A stretch of DNA of 64,000 bases, taken from Nostoc flagelliforme FACHB-838 (GTDB taxonomy: Bacteria; Cyanobacteriota; Cyanobacteriia; Cyanobacteriales; Nostocaceae). A program made the translations under genes and the position numbers. Location: assembly GCF_014698065.1 (NCBI RefSeq), contig NZ_JACJSI010000022.1, positions 32,004 to 96,003 on the forward strand, in the 5' to 3' direction. Shown here piece after piece: positions 47,245 to 56,612 of the stretch; the stretch's first letter is position 1; each line of letters begins with the position of its first letter. The notes below the pieces were generated by a model. The model was not told where the DNA came from. It did not search any database and saw only the letters and a program-made list of their open reading frames with translations.

Positions 47245-47661
47245 TCAACCCCTACGAGAAAGTCAAAAGTCAAAAGATAATAGGCTTTAATTTCCGGCTT
47301 TCTGGCTGTAGTGAAATGGTAAGTTTATTTCTGCCGACCTTAACCAGTGTAAAAAGGCACAATCTAGGAGTAAATAAAGCTTTTTCAACTGGATAGTTAT
47401 TTTTGCCATGCTGCACTAGAAGACGGTAATAAAAGGATCAAGGATGCGTCTAGCATCTGGCATTAATTAAAAGTTAATCATGGTGATTTAAGATTGGCGA
47501 TGCAGAATAGCACTTCTTGAAGATGTATTAAAGATTATCTCAGCTGGCCGATGCGATAAGCGATTGGCAACGCCACAATTCAAAAGTAAGCATCAAATTT
47601 TGATGGATTTTGCCAACTTATTTAGAAACATCACTATACAGGAGTGAAACGAATTAGAGCT
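47245..47661. other. fbp-tal intergenic region
   Basis: 417 bases with no gene. Its size suggests that tal has its own promoter in addition to read-through from fbp. No clear -10/-35 pair or repeat is identified. Confidence 0.4.
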
Positions 47662-48807
47662 ATGTCTACCAATCATCTACTAGAAATTAATCAATACGGT
47701 CAAAGTATCTGGATGGATAATTTGAGCCGTGACATTATTCAATCAGGCGAACTCAAAGACATGGTTGAAAATCAAGGTATCTCCGGGATTACCTCTAACC
47801 CAGCTATTTTTGAGAAAGCGATCGCTGGTAATGTCATTTATGATGCCGATATCGAAGCCGGAGTTCGTGCTAACTTACCCACAGACAAAATTTACGAATC
47901 GCTAGTTTTTGCAGATATCCGTAATGCTTGTGATATTTTACGCCCTGTTTATGAAGCCTCGAATAGACTAGATGGTTATGTGAGTATTGAAGTACCACCA
48001 ACTATCGCCCATGATACTGAAGCAACAATAACCGAAGCCCGGCGGTATTTCCAAGAAATTGGTCGGGAAAATCTGATGATTAAAATTCCCGGTACAGAAC
48101 CTGGTTTGCCAGCAGTGGAGCAGGTAATAGCCGAAGGGATGAATGTTAATATCACGTTGCTGTTTTCTGTAGAAAGCTACGTAAACACAGCTTGGGCTTA
48201 TATTCGTGGCTTAGAAAAACGGCTGGCTGAGGGCAAGGACATCAGTAAAATTGCTTCAGTCGCCAGCTTCTTCCTCAGCCGGATTGATAGCAACATTGAT
48301 GCCAAAATAGATGCTAAGTTGAAAAAAGGCGTTGATGATATTTCTGTGGAAGCAAAGCTACGAGAGGTTAAAGGAAAAGTAGCGATCGCTAACGCCAAGA
48401 TTGCCTACCAGGAATACAAGAAAATTATCGAGAGCGATCGCTGGAAAGCCTTGGCGGAAAAAGGGGCCACAGTACAACGCCTACTTTGGGCTAGTACCAG
48501 CACCAAAGACCCCCACTACAACGACGTGATGTATATCGAAGAATTGATTGGGCGAGATACTGTTAACACCGTACCACCAGCGACGATAAAAGCTTGTGCC
48601 GATCATTGTAACGTAGGCGATCGCTTAGAAACAAATGTAGATAATGCTTACACGCTGATCGAAAACCTCAAAGATCCCGACATCAACGTTGATCTTAATG
48701 CCGTAATGGATGAACTGTTAGATGAAGGTATTGACAAGTTCATTCAGCCCTTCCAGTCCTTGATGAACTCTTTAGAAGAGAAGATCAAGGTATTGTCACC
48801 AGTGTAA
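47662..48807 (+). CDS. tal: Transaldolase
   Basis: 381 aa from the ATG at 47662 (MSTNHLLEINQYGQSIW); a GTG six codons upstream lies too close to a GGAG to use it. The Schiff-base lysine is in MIKIPGTEPGLPA; SNPAIFEKAI and NITLLFSVE are family motifs. It interconverts C7/C3 and C6/C4 sugar phosphates in the non-oxidative pentose phosphate pathway. It is the long TalB-like type common in cyanobacteria. It lies between fbp and zwf, same strand; the gap to zwf is filled by tandem repeats. Confidence 0.95.
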   Translation: MSTNHLLEINQYGQSIWMDNLSRDIIQSGELKDMVENQGISGITSNPAIFEKAIAGNVIYDADIEAGVRANLPTDKIYESLVFADIRNACDILRPVYEASNRLDGYVSIEVPPTIAHDTEATITEARRYFQEIGRENLMIKIPGTEPGLPAVEQVIAEGMNVNITLLFSVESYVNTAWAYIRGLEKRLAEGKDISKIASVASFFLSRIDSNIDAKIDAKLKKGVDDISVEAKLREVKGKVAIANAKIAYQEYKKIIESDRWKALAEKGATVQRLLWASTSTKDPHYNDVMYIEELIGRDTVNTVPPATIKACADHCNVGDRLETNVDNAYTLIENLKDPDINVDLNAVMDELLDEGIDKFIQPFQSLMNSLEEKIKVLSPV

Positions 48808-48819
48808 GGGCTGGGGAGT

Positions 48820-48975
48820 AGGGAGTGGGGAGTGGGGAGTGAGGGAGATGAGGGAGACAAGGGGAATAGCCAATGCCCCATGCCCAATCCCCCATGCCCC
48901 ATGCCCAATCCCCCATGCCCCATGCCCAATCCCCCATCCCCATACCTAATCCAAAACCCAAAATCCAAAATCCAA
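48820..48975. repeat. Heptamer-type tandem repeats between tal and zwf
   Basis: G-rich units (GGGGAGT, repeated) are followed by C-rich units (CCCCATG / CCCAATC, repeated) and then by AATCCAAAAT repeats. The two arms are complementary enough to fold. An open frame on the minus strand (GLGMGHG repeats) is only this repeat. Confidence 0.8.
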
Positions 48976-48982
48976 AATTCCT

Positions 48983-50512
48983 ATGGTTAGTCTGCTAGAA
49001 AATCCCTTGCGCGTTGGTCTGCAACAACAAGGGATGCCCGAACCCCAGATTATAGTTATCTTTGGCGCTTCTGGTGATCTCACCTGGCGCAAACTAGTGC
49101 CAGCACTTTACAAATTGCGGCGAGAACGGCGTATTCCGCCAGAAACTACCATTGTCGGCGTAGCGCGTCGAGAGTGGAGCCATGAATACTTCCGTGAACA
49201 AATGCAGAAGGGCATGGAAGAGGCACATCCTGATGTCGATTTAGGGGAACTTTGGCAAGACTTCTCTCAAGGACTGTTCTACAGTCCTGGGGATATAGAC
49301 AACCCCGAAGGCTACAAGAAACTAAAAACCTTATTGAGTGAATTAGACGAAAAACGGGGCACGCGAGGTAATCGTATGTTCTACCTCTCAGTTGCCCCTT
49401 CATTCTTTCCCGAAGCGATAAAGCAGCTAGGAAGCGGCGGGATGCTAGAAGATCCCTACAAACATCGTCTAGTAATCGAGAAACCCTTTGGTCGGGATTT
49501 GGCTTCTGCCCAAAGTCTTAACCAAGTGGTACAAAAATATTGCAAAGAGCACCAAGTATACCGTATTGACCACTATTTAGGTAAAGAAACAGTCCAGAAT
49601 TTGCTGGTGTTTCGCTTTGCCAATGCGATTTTTGAACCCTTATGGAATCGTCAATTTGTTGACCACGTACAAATTACCGTAGCAGAAACCGTAGGTGTGG
49701 AAGACCGGGCTGGTTATTATGAAAGCGCCGGCGCACTGCGGGATATGTTGCAAAATCACCTCATGCAACTTTACTGTTTAACGGCGATGGAAGCACCCAA
49801 CGCAATGGATGCCGATAGCATCCGTACAGAAAAAGTGAAGGTACTCCAAGCTACTCGTTTAGCTGATGTTCACAATCTGTCGCGGTCAGCAGTACGTGGG
49901 CAATACAGTGCTGGCTGGATGAAGGGTCAAGCAGTGCCAGGGTATCGGACAGAACCAGGCGTTGACCCCAACTCCACCACACCCACTTATGTAGCGATGA
50001 AGTTTTTGGTAGATAACTGGCGCTGGAAAGGTGTTCCTTTCTACTTGCGTACCGGAAAGCGGATGCCGAAAAAAGTAAGTGAGATTGCCATTCACTTCCG
50101 CGAAGTTCCATCTCGGATGTTCCAATCTGCTGCCCAACAGACAAACGCCAACATTTTGACGATGCGGATTCAGCCAAATGAAGGTATTTCCCTGCGTTTT
50201 GATGTCAAAATGCCGGGGGCAGAATTCCGCACCCGTTCCGTTGACATGGACTTTAGTTATGGTTCCTTTGGCATCCAAGCAACATCCGATGCCTACGATC
50301 GCCTATTCCTTGATTGTATGATGGGCGATCAAACATTGTTTACACGAGCGGATGAAGTAGAAGCAGCTTGGCAGGTAGTAACACCAGCCCTTTCCGTTTG
50401 GGATGCACCCGCTGATCCAAATACTATTCCCCAGTACGAAGCCGGTACTTGGGAACCAGAACAAGCAGAACTCTTAATTAACCAGGATGGCCGTCGCTGG
50501 CGCAGACTCTAA
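48983..50512 (+). CDS. zwf: Glucose-6-phosphate 1-dehydrogenase
   Basis: 509 aa. NADP-binding [12 protein letters not shown] near the N-terminus, active-site RIDHYLGKE, substrate loop EKPFGRDL and the C-terminal [10 protein letters not shown] all match G6PDH. It catalyses the first oxidative step of the pentose phosphate pathway, the main NADPH source of heterocysts and of cells in the dark. The enzyme is activated by OpcA, encoded directly downstream, and is redox controlled through cysteines. Length is normal. Confidence 0.97.
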   Translation: MVSLLENPLRVGLQQQGMPEPQIIVIFGASGDLTWRKLVPALYKLRRERRIPPETTIVGVARREWSHEYFREQMQKGMEEAHPDVDLGELWQDFSQGLFYSPGDIDNPEGYKKLKTLLSELDEKRGTRGNRMFYLSVAPSFFPEAIKQLGSGGMLEDPYKHRLVIEKPFGRDLASAQSLNQVVQKYCKEHQVYRIDHYLGKETVQNLLVFRFANAIFEPLWNRQFVDHVQITVAETVGVEDRAGYYESAGALRDMLQNHLMQLYCLTAMEAPNAMDADSIRTEKVKVLQATRLADVHNLSRSAVRGQYSAGWMKGQAVPGYRTEPGVDPNSTTPTYVAMKFLVDNWRWKGVPFYLRTGKRMPKKVSEIAIHFREVPSRMFQSAAQQTNANILTMRIQPNEGISLRFDVKMPGAEFRTRSVDMDFSYGSFGIQATSDAYDRLFLDCMMGDQTLFTRADEVEAAWQVVTPALSVWDAPADPNTIPQYEAGTWEPEQAELLINQDGRRWRRL

Positions 50513-50607
50513 TATTAGTCATTAGTCATTAGTCATTAGTCACTAGTAAAAACAAATGACGAATGACAAATGACAAATGATGAATGACGAATGATAAATG
50601 ACAAATC
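50513..50607. repeat. STRR tandem repeats between zwf and opcA
   Basis: Repeats of CATTAGT are followed, after TAAAAAC, by repeats of AATGACA/AATGACG, giving two complementary arms that can form a long hairpin in the zwf-opcA transcript. Repeat units run to ten bases before the opcA start. Confidence 0.85.
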
Positions 50608-50617
50608 TAAAACTACT

Positions 50618-51979
50618 ATGGCTCTCCAAGCTTCTACAATTTTCTCACTCCAGGCACCGAAAGATATTTCGCTTAACGAAATAGATGCCGAACTCAATCA
50701 GATTTGGCAAAGTTACGGTATTACTGGCGAGGACGGTGGACTTCCCAGTGCTACTAGGGCAACAACATTTACCTTAGTGGTCTACGAACCAGAAGAAACT
50801 CAGTATTTGTTGGCTGCTTTGGGATTTTACAACGGCCCAATTGATGGGATTTTAGGGCCACAGATGGTGGCAGCATTGCGGGAATTCCAAAAGAAACATA
50901 GTCTGCCAGAAACTGGAACAGCAACACCAGAAACTCTGACTATATTACGAGAAGAATTCGCTAAAGGCCAGCGAAACGGGTCTGGAGGAGAACATCCTGC
51001 TGCTGGGTTAAGTAGCGGTAGCCCCAGAATTGCCGATGAAATTGCTCTCCGCAACCCCTGCCGCATCATTGCGCTATTTCCCATTGCTGGCGAAGATGAA
51101 GGGGTTAAGGCTCAAGTTTCTGCCTATTGCCCCATCCAAAAGCAATCGTCAAGCACACTTATCTGCTGCGAATACATCACTCTCAGTGGAACTGCTGCTG
51201 CTTTAGAACGCATCGGTGGTATGATTCCGGCCTTGTTGATTGGCGGCTTGCCAAAGTTTCTCTGGTGGAAGGCAACACCAGACCCTAACAACGGTCTATT
51301 TAAGCGCCTAGCAGCAGTCTGCAATAATGTGATTGTAGATTCTTGCAACTTCAACGAGCCAGAAAGTGATTTACTCCACCTACAAGAGTTGGTAGAAACG
51401 GGTGTACCTTTAGCTGACTTGAACTGGCGTCGCCTCGCATCATGGCAGGAATTGACAGCTGAAGCTTACGACTCACCTAACCGTCGCGCCGCCCTCAAAG
51501 AAATTGACCGCGTTACGATTGATTACGAAAAAGGCAATCCCGCCCAAGCTTTGTTGTTTTTGGGTTGGCTGGCAAGTCGGTTGCAATGGCAGCCAGTTTC
51601 TTATGAAAAGGAAAGCGGTGATTACGACATCACTCGCATCCGTTTTATTGCTCAAGAGCAACGACAAGTAGAAGCAGAGTTAGCAGGAGTTCCGGTTGCT
51701 GATGTGGGCGATATTGTTGGTGACTTGATTGCCCTGCGCCTCAGTTCGACAAATCTCCAGGCAGACTGTGGTACAGTTATCTGCTCGGAAACTGGTGGTT
51801 GTATGCGGATGGAAACCCACGGTGGCGCTCAATCCGCCGGTCTGTTTCAACAGGTAACTTCACTTTCAGAACAAAAGGCAGAGGCTTTGCTGAGTCAGCA
51901 GGTGCAACGCTGGGGCCGGGAGTCACTTTTTGAAGAAAGTCTGGGAGTGACAGCGAATATTTTTAAATTGGCGAATTAA
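50618..51979 (+). CDS. opcA: Glucose-6-phosphate dehydrogenase assembly protein OpcA
   Basis: 453 aa from ATG at 50618 (MALQASTIFSLQ); an earlier ATG at 50591 lies inside the repeat block and is unlikely. OpcA activates and oligomerises Zwf and links it to thioredoxin. A peptidoglycan-binding-like module sits at about residues 65-115 (LAALGFYNGPIDGILGPQ, LREFQKKHSLPETG), as in other cyanobacterial OpcA proteins, followed by the OpcA core (GGLPKFLWWKATPDP, FLGWLASRLQW). It closes the fbp-tal-zwf-opcA block. Confidence 0.95.
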   Translation: MALQASTIFSLQAPKDISLNEIDAELNQIWQSYGITGEDGGLPSATRATTFTLVVYEPEETQYLLAALGFYNGPIDGILGPQMVAALREFQKKHSLPETGTATPETLTILREEFAKGQRNGSGGEHPAAGLSSGSPRIADEIALRNPCRIIALFPIAGEDEGVKAQVSAYCPIQKQSSSTLICCEYITLSGTAAALERIGGMIPALLIGGLPKFLWWKATPDPNNGLFKRLAAVCNNVIVDSCNFNEPESDLLHLQELVETGVPLADLNWRRLASWQELTAEAYDSPNRRAALKEIDRVTIDYEKGNPAQALLFLGWLASRLQWQPVSYEKESGDYDITRIRFIAQEQRQVEAELAGVPVADVGDIVGDLIALRLSSTNLQADCGTVICSETGGCMRMETHGGAQSAGLFQQVTSLSEQKAEALLSQQVQRWGRESLFEESLGVTANIFKLAN

Positions 51980-52169
51980 TTCAGTCCTAACCACCCCAAT
52001 ACGGTAAATACATTGGTAGGGGCGTACAGATGTACACCCCTACACTAGACTTCTTGCAAGAGGTCTACTCAATTCATGATGTTGCATAGATTTTTGCAAA
52101 CGCTTTGCGTCTACATGAATTGCCCCTGCCTGAAAATCTAGGTTTCGGCTATTGTTTGCATAAATTCTG

Positions 52170-52805
52170 TTATTGAAAGGATACCTCGTATTTGCCTCCA
52201 CGCTCAAGGGCGCGTTTGTAAGCAGGTCGCGCATGAATGCGCTCGATAAATTCTTTGAGCTTTGGTCGGCTCTCAACCTCTTCAGGGAGGGTAGCGACTA
52301 CTTCCAAGGGAAAGCTCATTTGGATATCGGCGGCGGTAAATTCCTCGCCCGTAAACCACGTATTTTTACGCAGTTCACTTTCTATGTAATCAAAGTGAAG
52401 TTTGATCTGGGGCGCGACGAATCCGCTAACCACGCTGCTCTCGCCTGCACCAAAATTGTTCAATATCAGCCGCATTACCAGAGGTGGCATTGCAGAGCCT
52501 TCGGCGTAATGCAGCCAATATATATAGCGCAGATGCTCTGGTGTATCGGATGCCGGAACTAGGCGACCATTACCGTAGCGATTAACGAGGTATTCGACGA
52601 TCGCGCCTGACTCAGCAACCGTGAGGTCTGCATCTGTTATCACTGGTGATTTGCCAAGGGGATGGACTTGACGCAGCGATTCCGGTGCTAGCATCGTTTT
52701 TGCATCGCGTTCATAGAATTTGATCTCGTATTCGATACCTAATTCCTCAAGCAGCCACAGCACACGCTGCGATCGCGAGTTGTTAAGATGATGCACAACT
52801 ATCAT
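52170..52805 (-). CDS. gst: Glutathione S-transferase family protein
   Basis: 211 aa from the ATG at 52803-52805, preceded by an AGAAGAAGAA stretch that can serve as a ribosome site; a TTG 12 codons upstream is less likely. The thioredoxin-like N-terminal domain (HHLNNSRSQRVLWLLEELG, with Ser as candidate catalytic residue, then LGKSPVITDADLTVAESGAI) and helical C-terminal domain (TWFTGEEFTAADIQMSFPLE) are complete. It conjugates or reduces substrates with glutathione. It stands alone and is convergent with opcA. Confidence 0.92.
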   Translation of the reverse strand: MIVVHHLNNSRSQRVLWLLEELGIEYEIKFYERDAKTMLAPESLRQVHPLGKSPVITDADLTVAESGAIVEYLVNRYGNGRLVPASDTPEHLRYIYWLHYAEGSAMPPLVMRLILNNFGAGESSVVSGFVAPQIKLHFDYIESELRKNTWFTGEEFTAADIQMSFPLEVVATLPEEVESRPKLKEFIERIHARPAYKRALERGGKYEVSFQ

Positions 52806-53053
52806 AAAACGTTCTTCTTCTGGTAGCTTATTGCTATCCAATCTCGGCTAATTTCCAACTCGATTATTAAACAGACTTTTTCAGCTTAACTCCCCTAATT
52901 GGTTGGTATTCTTGTTTCTAATTGGTATAAGTTTGAGTTAGTTGGTTTTAAAATAAACCACAAACTGGCGCATCTAATTTTGCCAAAAGCGAGTATGGAC
53001 GCACAGCCAATCGTCAAAATAGTTGCTGCATAAAAACCTAATTTGTTTCATTT

Positions 53054-54517
53054 ATGACTTTAGTCATTGCCGGGGAACGTAGTGGGGTGGGCAAGACAAC
53101 AGTCACGCTCACCCTTTTAGCATCTTTACGCCGTCGCGATCGCTTGGTGCAATCTTTCAAGGTAGGCCCAGACTACATTGATCCGATGTTTCATCAACAC
53201 GTAACTGGTCTTCCTTGTCGCAATTTAGACCCAGTTTTGACTTCCGAAGCCTATGTTCAGCAATGTTTTGCCCATCATAGTCAGCTGAGTGAATATGCCC
53301 TCGTGGAAGGGGTAATGGGGCTATTTGATGGAGTTTCGTCATTAGTCACTTGTACTGAGCGTAGTCGGAGTATTAGTCATACCCTGCGAGAAGGCGTTCG
53401 CGTAGCGTCTCGTAGAGAAACGCCTATGTCATTTGCAAAGGACAAAGGACAAATTACTGATTTTGCAAGTACGGCACACATCGCCCGACTTTTAGATTTA
53501 CCTGTGGTGTTGGTGATTGATTGTAGTCGTTTATCTGGTTCTGTGGCTGCGATCGCTCACGGTTATCGATCTTTTGATCCCCGAATTAAAATAGCTGGGG
53601 TAGTATTAAATCGCGTGGGGAGCGATCGCCATCTCTCTCTCCTCACAGATTCCCTAGAACCCTTACAATTAAAGATTCTCGGCGTAATGCGCCGTCAAGA
53701 TAACATCACAATTCCCGATCGCCACTTGGGTTTAGTACCCACAGCCGAACTTCCCGAACTCAACGCCTTAATTGATCGCCTCGCCGATTTAGGAGATACT
53801 TGCTTCGACTGGCAAAACTTATTACCTTTGTTAAAATCGGAACCTCTACCTCATGCCCCTTATCCTCTTTATCCCATATTATCCCCAGTCAGTATTGCAG
53901 TAGCCCGTGATCGCGCTTTTAATTTTTATTACCAAGATAATCTTGATTTACTGCAACAGCTTGGTGCAGAACTGGTTTTCTGGAGTCCCTTAGAAGATAC
54001 TTTCCCAAAAGGTGTGCAGGGAATGTATTTTGGTGGTGGTTTTCCAGAAATGTTTGCCCAGCAACTAGCAAAAAACACCAGCGCCCGTGATGCAGTCAAA
54101 ACAGCAATTCTGGCGGGAATGCCCACAATTGCCGAATGCGGGGGATTAATGTATTTGTGTGAGCAAATTATCGATTTTGAAGGTAAATCTTGGTCAATGG
54201 CGGGAGTACTACCAACATCTGCGGTGATGGGTGGGCGTTTAACTTTGGGCTATCGTCGGGCAGTAGCTTTGCAAGATAATCTGTTAGTTAAAGCAGGTAC
54301 AACTGTTTACGGACATGAGTTTCATCGTTCCCATTTAACCTTAAATCCTACTCAGCCCCTATTTGAAACTTATCGCTACGATTGTGAAGAAAATATGGGA
54401 TGCGAGGGATGGGGTTTTCCTGCAAATGTCCATGCTTCTTACGTTCATCTGCATTGGGGACAAAATAGAGAAATTCCCCAGCAATTTCTTCAAGAATGTC
54501 TGAAAGTAGCATTTTGA
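53054..54517 (+). CDS. cobB: Cobyrinate a,c-diamide synthase
   Basis: 487 aa. ATP-dependent, glutamine-using amidation of the corrin a and c side chains in cobalamin synthesis (CobB/CbiA). N-terminal P-loop GERSGVGKTTVTL, FKVGPDYIDP and EGVMGLFDGV; C-terminal class-I glutaminase with nucleophile in AECGGLMYL and a catalytic HASYVHLHW end. About 39 residues (97-135) between FDGVSS and TDFASTAHIARLL have no counterpart in the family and are encoded by repeat DNA at 53342-53458. A second short repeat-derived linker (PHAPYPLYPIL) precedes the glutaminase domain. The frame stays open, so it is probably functional. Confidence 0.92.
   Translation: MTLVIAGERSGVGKTTVTLTLLASLRRRDRLVQSFKVGPDYIDPMFHQHVTGLPCRNLDPVLTSEAYVQQCFAHHSQLSEYALVEGVMGLFDGVSSLVTCTERSRSISHTLREGVRVASRRETPMSFAKDKGQITDFASTAHIARLLDLPVVLVIDCSRLSGSVAAIAHGYRSFDPRIKIAGVVLNRVGSDRHLSLLTDSLEPLQLKILGVMRRQDNITIPDRHLGLVPTAELPELNALIDRLADLGDTCFDWQNLLPLLKSEPLPHAPYPLYPILSPVSIAVARDRAFNFYYQDNLDLLQQLGAELVFWSPLEDTFPKGVQGMYFGGGFPEMFAQQLAKNTSARDAVKTAILAGMPTIAECGGLMYLCEQIIDFEGKSWSMAGVLPTSAVMGGRLTLGYRRAVALQDNLLVKAGTTVYGHEFHRSHLTLNPTQPLFETYRYDCEENMGCEGWGFPANVHASYVHLHWGQNREIPQQFLQECLKVAF
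53342..53458. repeat. In-frame repeat insertion inside cobB
   Basis: It starts in a short ATTAGTC-type unit and contains a palindromic core, GGCGTT, then CGCGTAGCGTCTCGTAGAG, then AACGCC. The length is a multiple of three and leaves the reading frame open. The same core recurs in intergenic regions of this window. Confidence 0.75.
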
Positions 54518-54767
54518 GGGCGGATGTAGAAACCTCTAGCTTGAGCGATCGGGCAGCGTCTTGCAGATAAGCTAGCTAGAGTTTGTGGTCTATCCCATTA
54601 ATTTTGATAGGTAAATCAGTTTTTAAATTTCTCTTGTTTCCTTCTTCCTTTGCTCTCTTTGCGTCCTTCTCCCTTGGCGCTAGCCTCTCCCTTTGGGAGA
54701 AGGGGAGACGCTAACGCGAATGCGGTTCGTTCTCTTATCTCTTAAAATTAATGAGACAGACCGCTAA

Positions 54768-54894
54768 TATCATGTTCGGCAAATCACTTATAATATGTCA
54801 TTGCGAATGCAACGAAGTGGAATGAAGCAATCGCAAAGGTTTGGGATTGCGGCGCTACGCTCGCAATGACATAAGTATTAAGTCGAACATGATA
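54768..54894. repeat. MITE-like element with 11-bp terminal inverted repeats
   Basis: TATCATGTTCG (54768-54778) and CGAACATGATA (54884-54894) are perfect inverted repeats; the inner ATGTCATTGCGA / TCGCAATGACAT arms also pair. The middle holds the widespread GCAACGAAGTGGAATGAAG block. It is about 127 bp and non-coding. Confidence 0.75.
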
Positions 54895-54902
54895 TAAGGC
54901 GT

Positions 54903-54994
54903 GTTTTCAAACTACTCGTTTAGCTTCCTAACTTTTTAGCTCCCGCCAATCCCCATTAAAAAGTGGGATTGGCGGGAGCTAAGACTTTGAAAAC
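54903..54994. repeat. Long palindrome downstream of the lipoprotein gene
   Basis: TTAGCTCCCGCCAATCCC (54936-54953) and its exact complement (54965-54982) form an 18-bp stem with an 11-base loop; GTTTTCAAA / TTTGAAAAC (54903-54911 and 54986-54994) flank it. It lies 30 bases past the lipoprotein stop, so it may also end that transcript. Confidence 0.75.
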
Positions 54995-55023
54995 AGACCA
55001 CTAGTAGTTCATTTTGAAACTTC

Positions 55024-55908
55024 CTAACGGCGTCTGCTGCCAAAACCAGTAGAACGGCGGGGTGCTGTACTACGCCCACTACCAAAACCACTACCAGAAT
55101 TGCGTCTAGGTGAAGTCGCTCTGCCAGAGGGTCGCAACGTGCTACCACCAAAACCAGAACCAGAAGGACGGTTGTTACCTGTAGTGCTACGCGGTGCATT
55201 GCGTACAGTTGAATTTCCAGGATACGACCTTCTAATTGTCCCTGTATTGCGGAACGCAGTGCGATTTCTCACGGCTGCGGGTTGTGTATTGTAGCGAGTT
55301 TGATAGCTTTGAACTGCTTGGCCATAGCTTCCGCCATATCCACCAAAACCAGTCAATCCTCGGCCTGATTGATAGACAGGGGGTACATAATACTGAGGTC
55401 TAAACAACATACTGCCAATTGCCTGACCAGCCAAGCTACCAGCCACAGACCCAGCAAACGGTGCCCAGAAGCTATTTTCTCGACGGACTACAACTGTTTC
55501 TTGTTGTCCTGTTTGGGGATTGGTTTTATTTTCAGTCACGTTGTGGACGTACTCAATTTTAAAATCTTCTGTCAGGTATAAAATTGGTTGTCCTTTATCT
55601 ACCTTTAGATAGGTTTTTTTGCCCTGCTTAATTTCATCATCAGTTAACCGTGCCATTTGCAAATTTTCGGTTGCAAAGGTTGGAGGATTATTGTTAAGTA
55701 AAAACAGACTATACTCACCACTTGCATCGTCATAAGTGGCTTGTTGTATTTGATACTCTCCATCACTCAACTTGGTATTAGTAGAGGTTTGGCTAACGTT
55801 CTTAGCTGAAGAATTAGTTTGGTTTTCGCCGCCACAGGCGACAGTTGTCACACACAAACTCAGAGCTAAAAAAACGGCTGTAAATTTACGTACTATGGTC
55901 ATGATCAT
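55024..55908 (-). CDS. Lipoprotein with Gly/Ser/Arg-rich C-terminus
   Basis: 294 aa. A short signal peptide ends in a lipobox-like TVACGG (Cys at about 25), so the protein should be lipidated and membrane-anchored. A globular region to about residue 130 follows (LSDGEYQIQQATYDD, YLKVDKGQPILYL). Next comes a glycine-zipper segment (AGSVAGSLAGQAIGSMLF), then about 120 residues of low-complexity Gly/Ser/Arg/Thr repeats (GFGSGRSTAPRR-like). The basic tail could bind polysaccharide or nucleic acid. No family name is given. Confidence 0.82.
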   Translation of the reverse strand: MIMTIVRKFTAVFLALSLCVTTVACGGENQTNSSAKNVSQTSTNTKLSDGEYQIQQATYDDASGEYSLFLLNNNPPTFATENLQMARLTDDEIKQGKKTYLKVDKGQPILYLTEDFKIEYVHNVTENKTNPQTGQQETVVVRRENSFWAPFAGSVAGSLAGQAIGSMLFRPQYYVPPVYQSGRGLTGFGGYGGSYGQAVQSYQTRYNTQPAAVRNRTAFRNTGTIRRSYPGNSTVRNAPRSTTGNNRPSGSGFGGSTLRPSGRATSPRRNSGSGFGSGRSTAPRRSTGFGSRRR

Positions 55909-55978
55909 TGGATTATTGTCCTATCTCTGAGCTTAACAATTTCTCGATATGAGTAGTAAGTACGGACTACCCAACACA

Positions 55979-56569
55979 TTATAAAGGAATCAATTCTGGG
56001 TAATATTGCAACAATTGGTCGCTAGTGAGTTCATCGCCTAATTGAGCTGGCGAAAAATGCACTTGGATTGCCTTAAATCTATGTTTATAATGCAAACTTA
56101 TCAATGCTTTCAATCCTTCCTTGAGTGCCTGAACGTTAGAAAGATCAGTTTCCAAATCTGGTACTTCTCCTTCATAAGCTACTGTTAGCATCACAATGAC
56201 ATTGCGGGTTACAGGTATAGATAAAGGTTCATTCAATCCATCGGATCTGTAATCTGGTTCACTGAGGTATCTTTGGGCAGAGTCAGTAAATAATTCGTTG
56301 ACATAATCTCCCGCCTCGCCTTCATCCCAAAATACATCGCCTTCGTTGGCAGCAGAAAGCCAATATTCATCATATTGCAGCAGGGTTTGGCTAATTTCTA
56401 CCAATGCTTCTCCCAAAACTTCTAAATCGCCATCGGCATCGATCGCATCCCGCCCAGCACTATTTAATACTCCCAAAATTGGCGCTACCTCGCCTCCCCC
56501 TAAGTGCAGAAATAGGCGAAAAACTACATAGCGAGTTCGACCAACCATTCTGTTAAAGGTATCGCGCAT
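55979..56569 (-). CDS. DUF1517 family protein
   Basis: 196 aa from the ATG at 56567-56569, which has GGAGG five bases upstream; a TTG start four codons earlier overlaps that site. The conserved parts are MVGRTRYVVFRLFLHLGG, an acidic middle (DVFWDEGEAGDYVNELF) and the end TVAYEGEVPDLETDL with HKFKAIQVHF-type strand residues. DUF1517 proteins occur in cyanobacteria and plastids, often membrane-linked, but their role is unknown. No transmembrane segment is seen here. The lipoprotein gene follows on the same strand. Confidence 0.8.
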   Translation of the reverse strand: MRDTFNRMVGRTRYVVFRLFLHLGGGEVAPILGVLNSAGRDAIDADGDLEVLGEALVEISQTLLQYDEYWLSAANEGDVFWDEGEAGDYVNELFTDSAQRYLSEPDYRSDGLNEPLSIPVTRNVIVMLTVAYEGEVPDLETDLSNVQALKEGLKALISLHYKHRFKAIQVHFSPAQLGDELTSDQLLQYYPELIPL

Positions 56570-56612
56570 TTTGTCCTCCAAAATTTTTTGTCATTAGTTA
56601 TTAGTCCAATGC

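Noticed and set aside
48744..48968. Minus-strand frame with GLGMGHG repeats downstream of tal
   Set aside because: It is a translation of tandem heptamer repeats and the end of tal.
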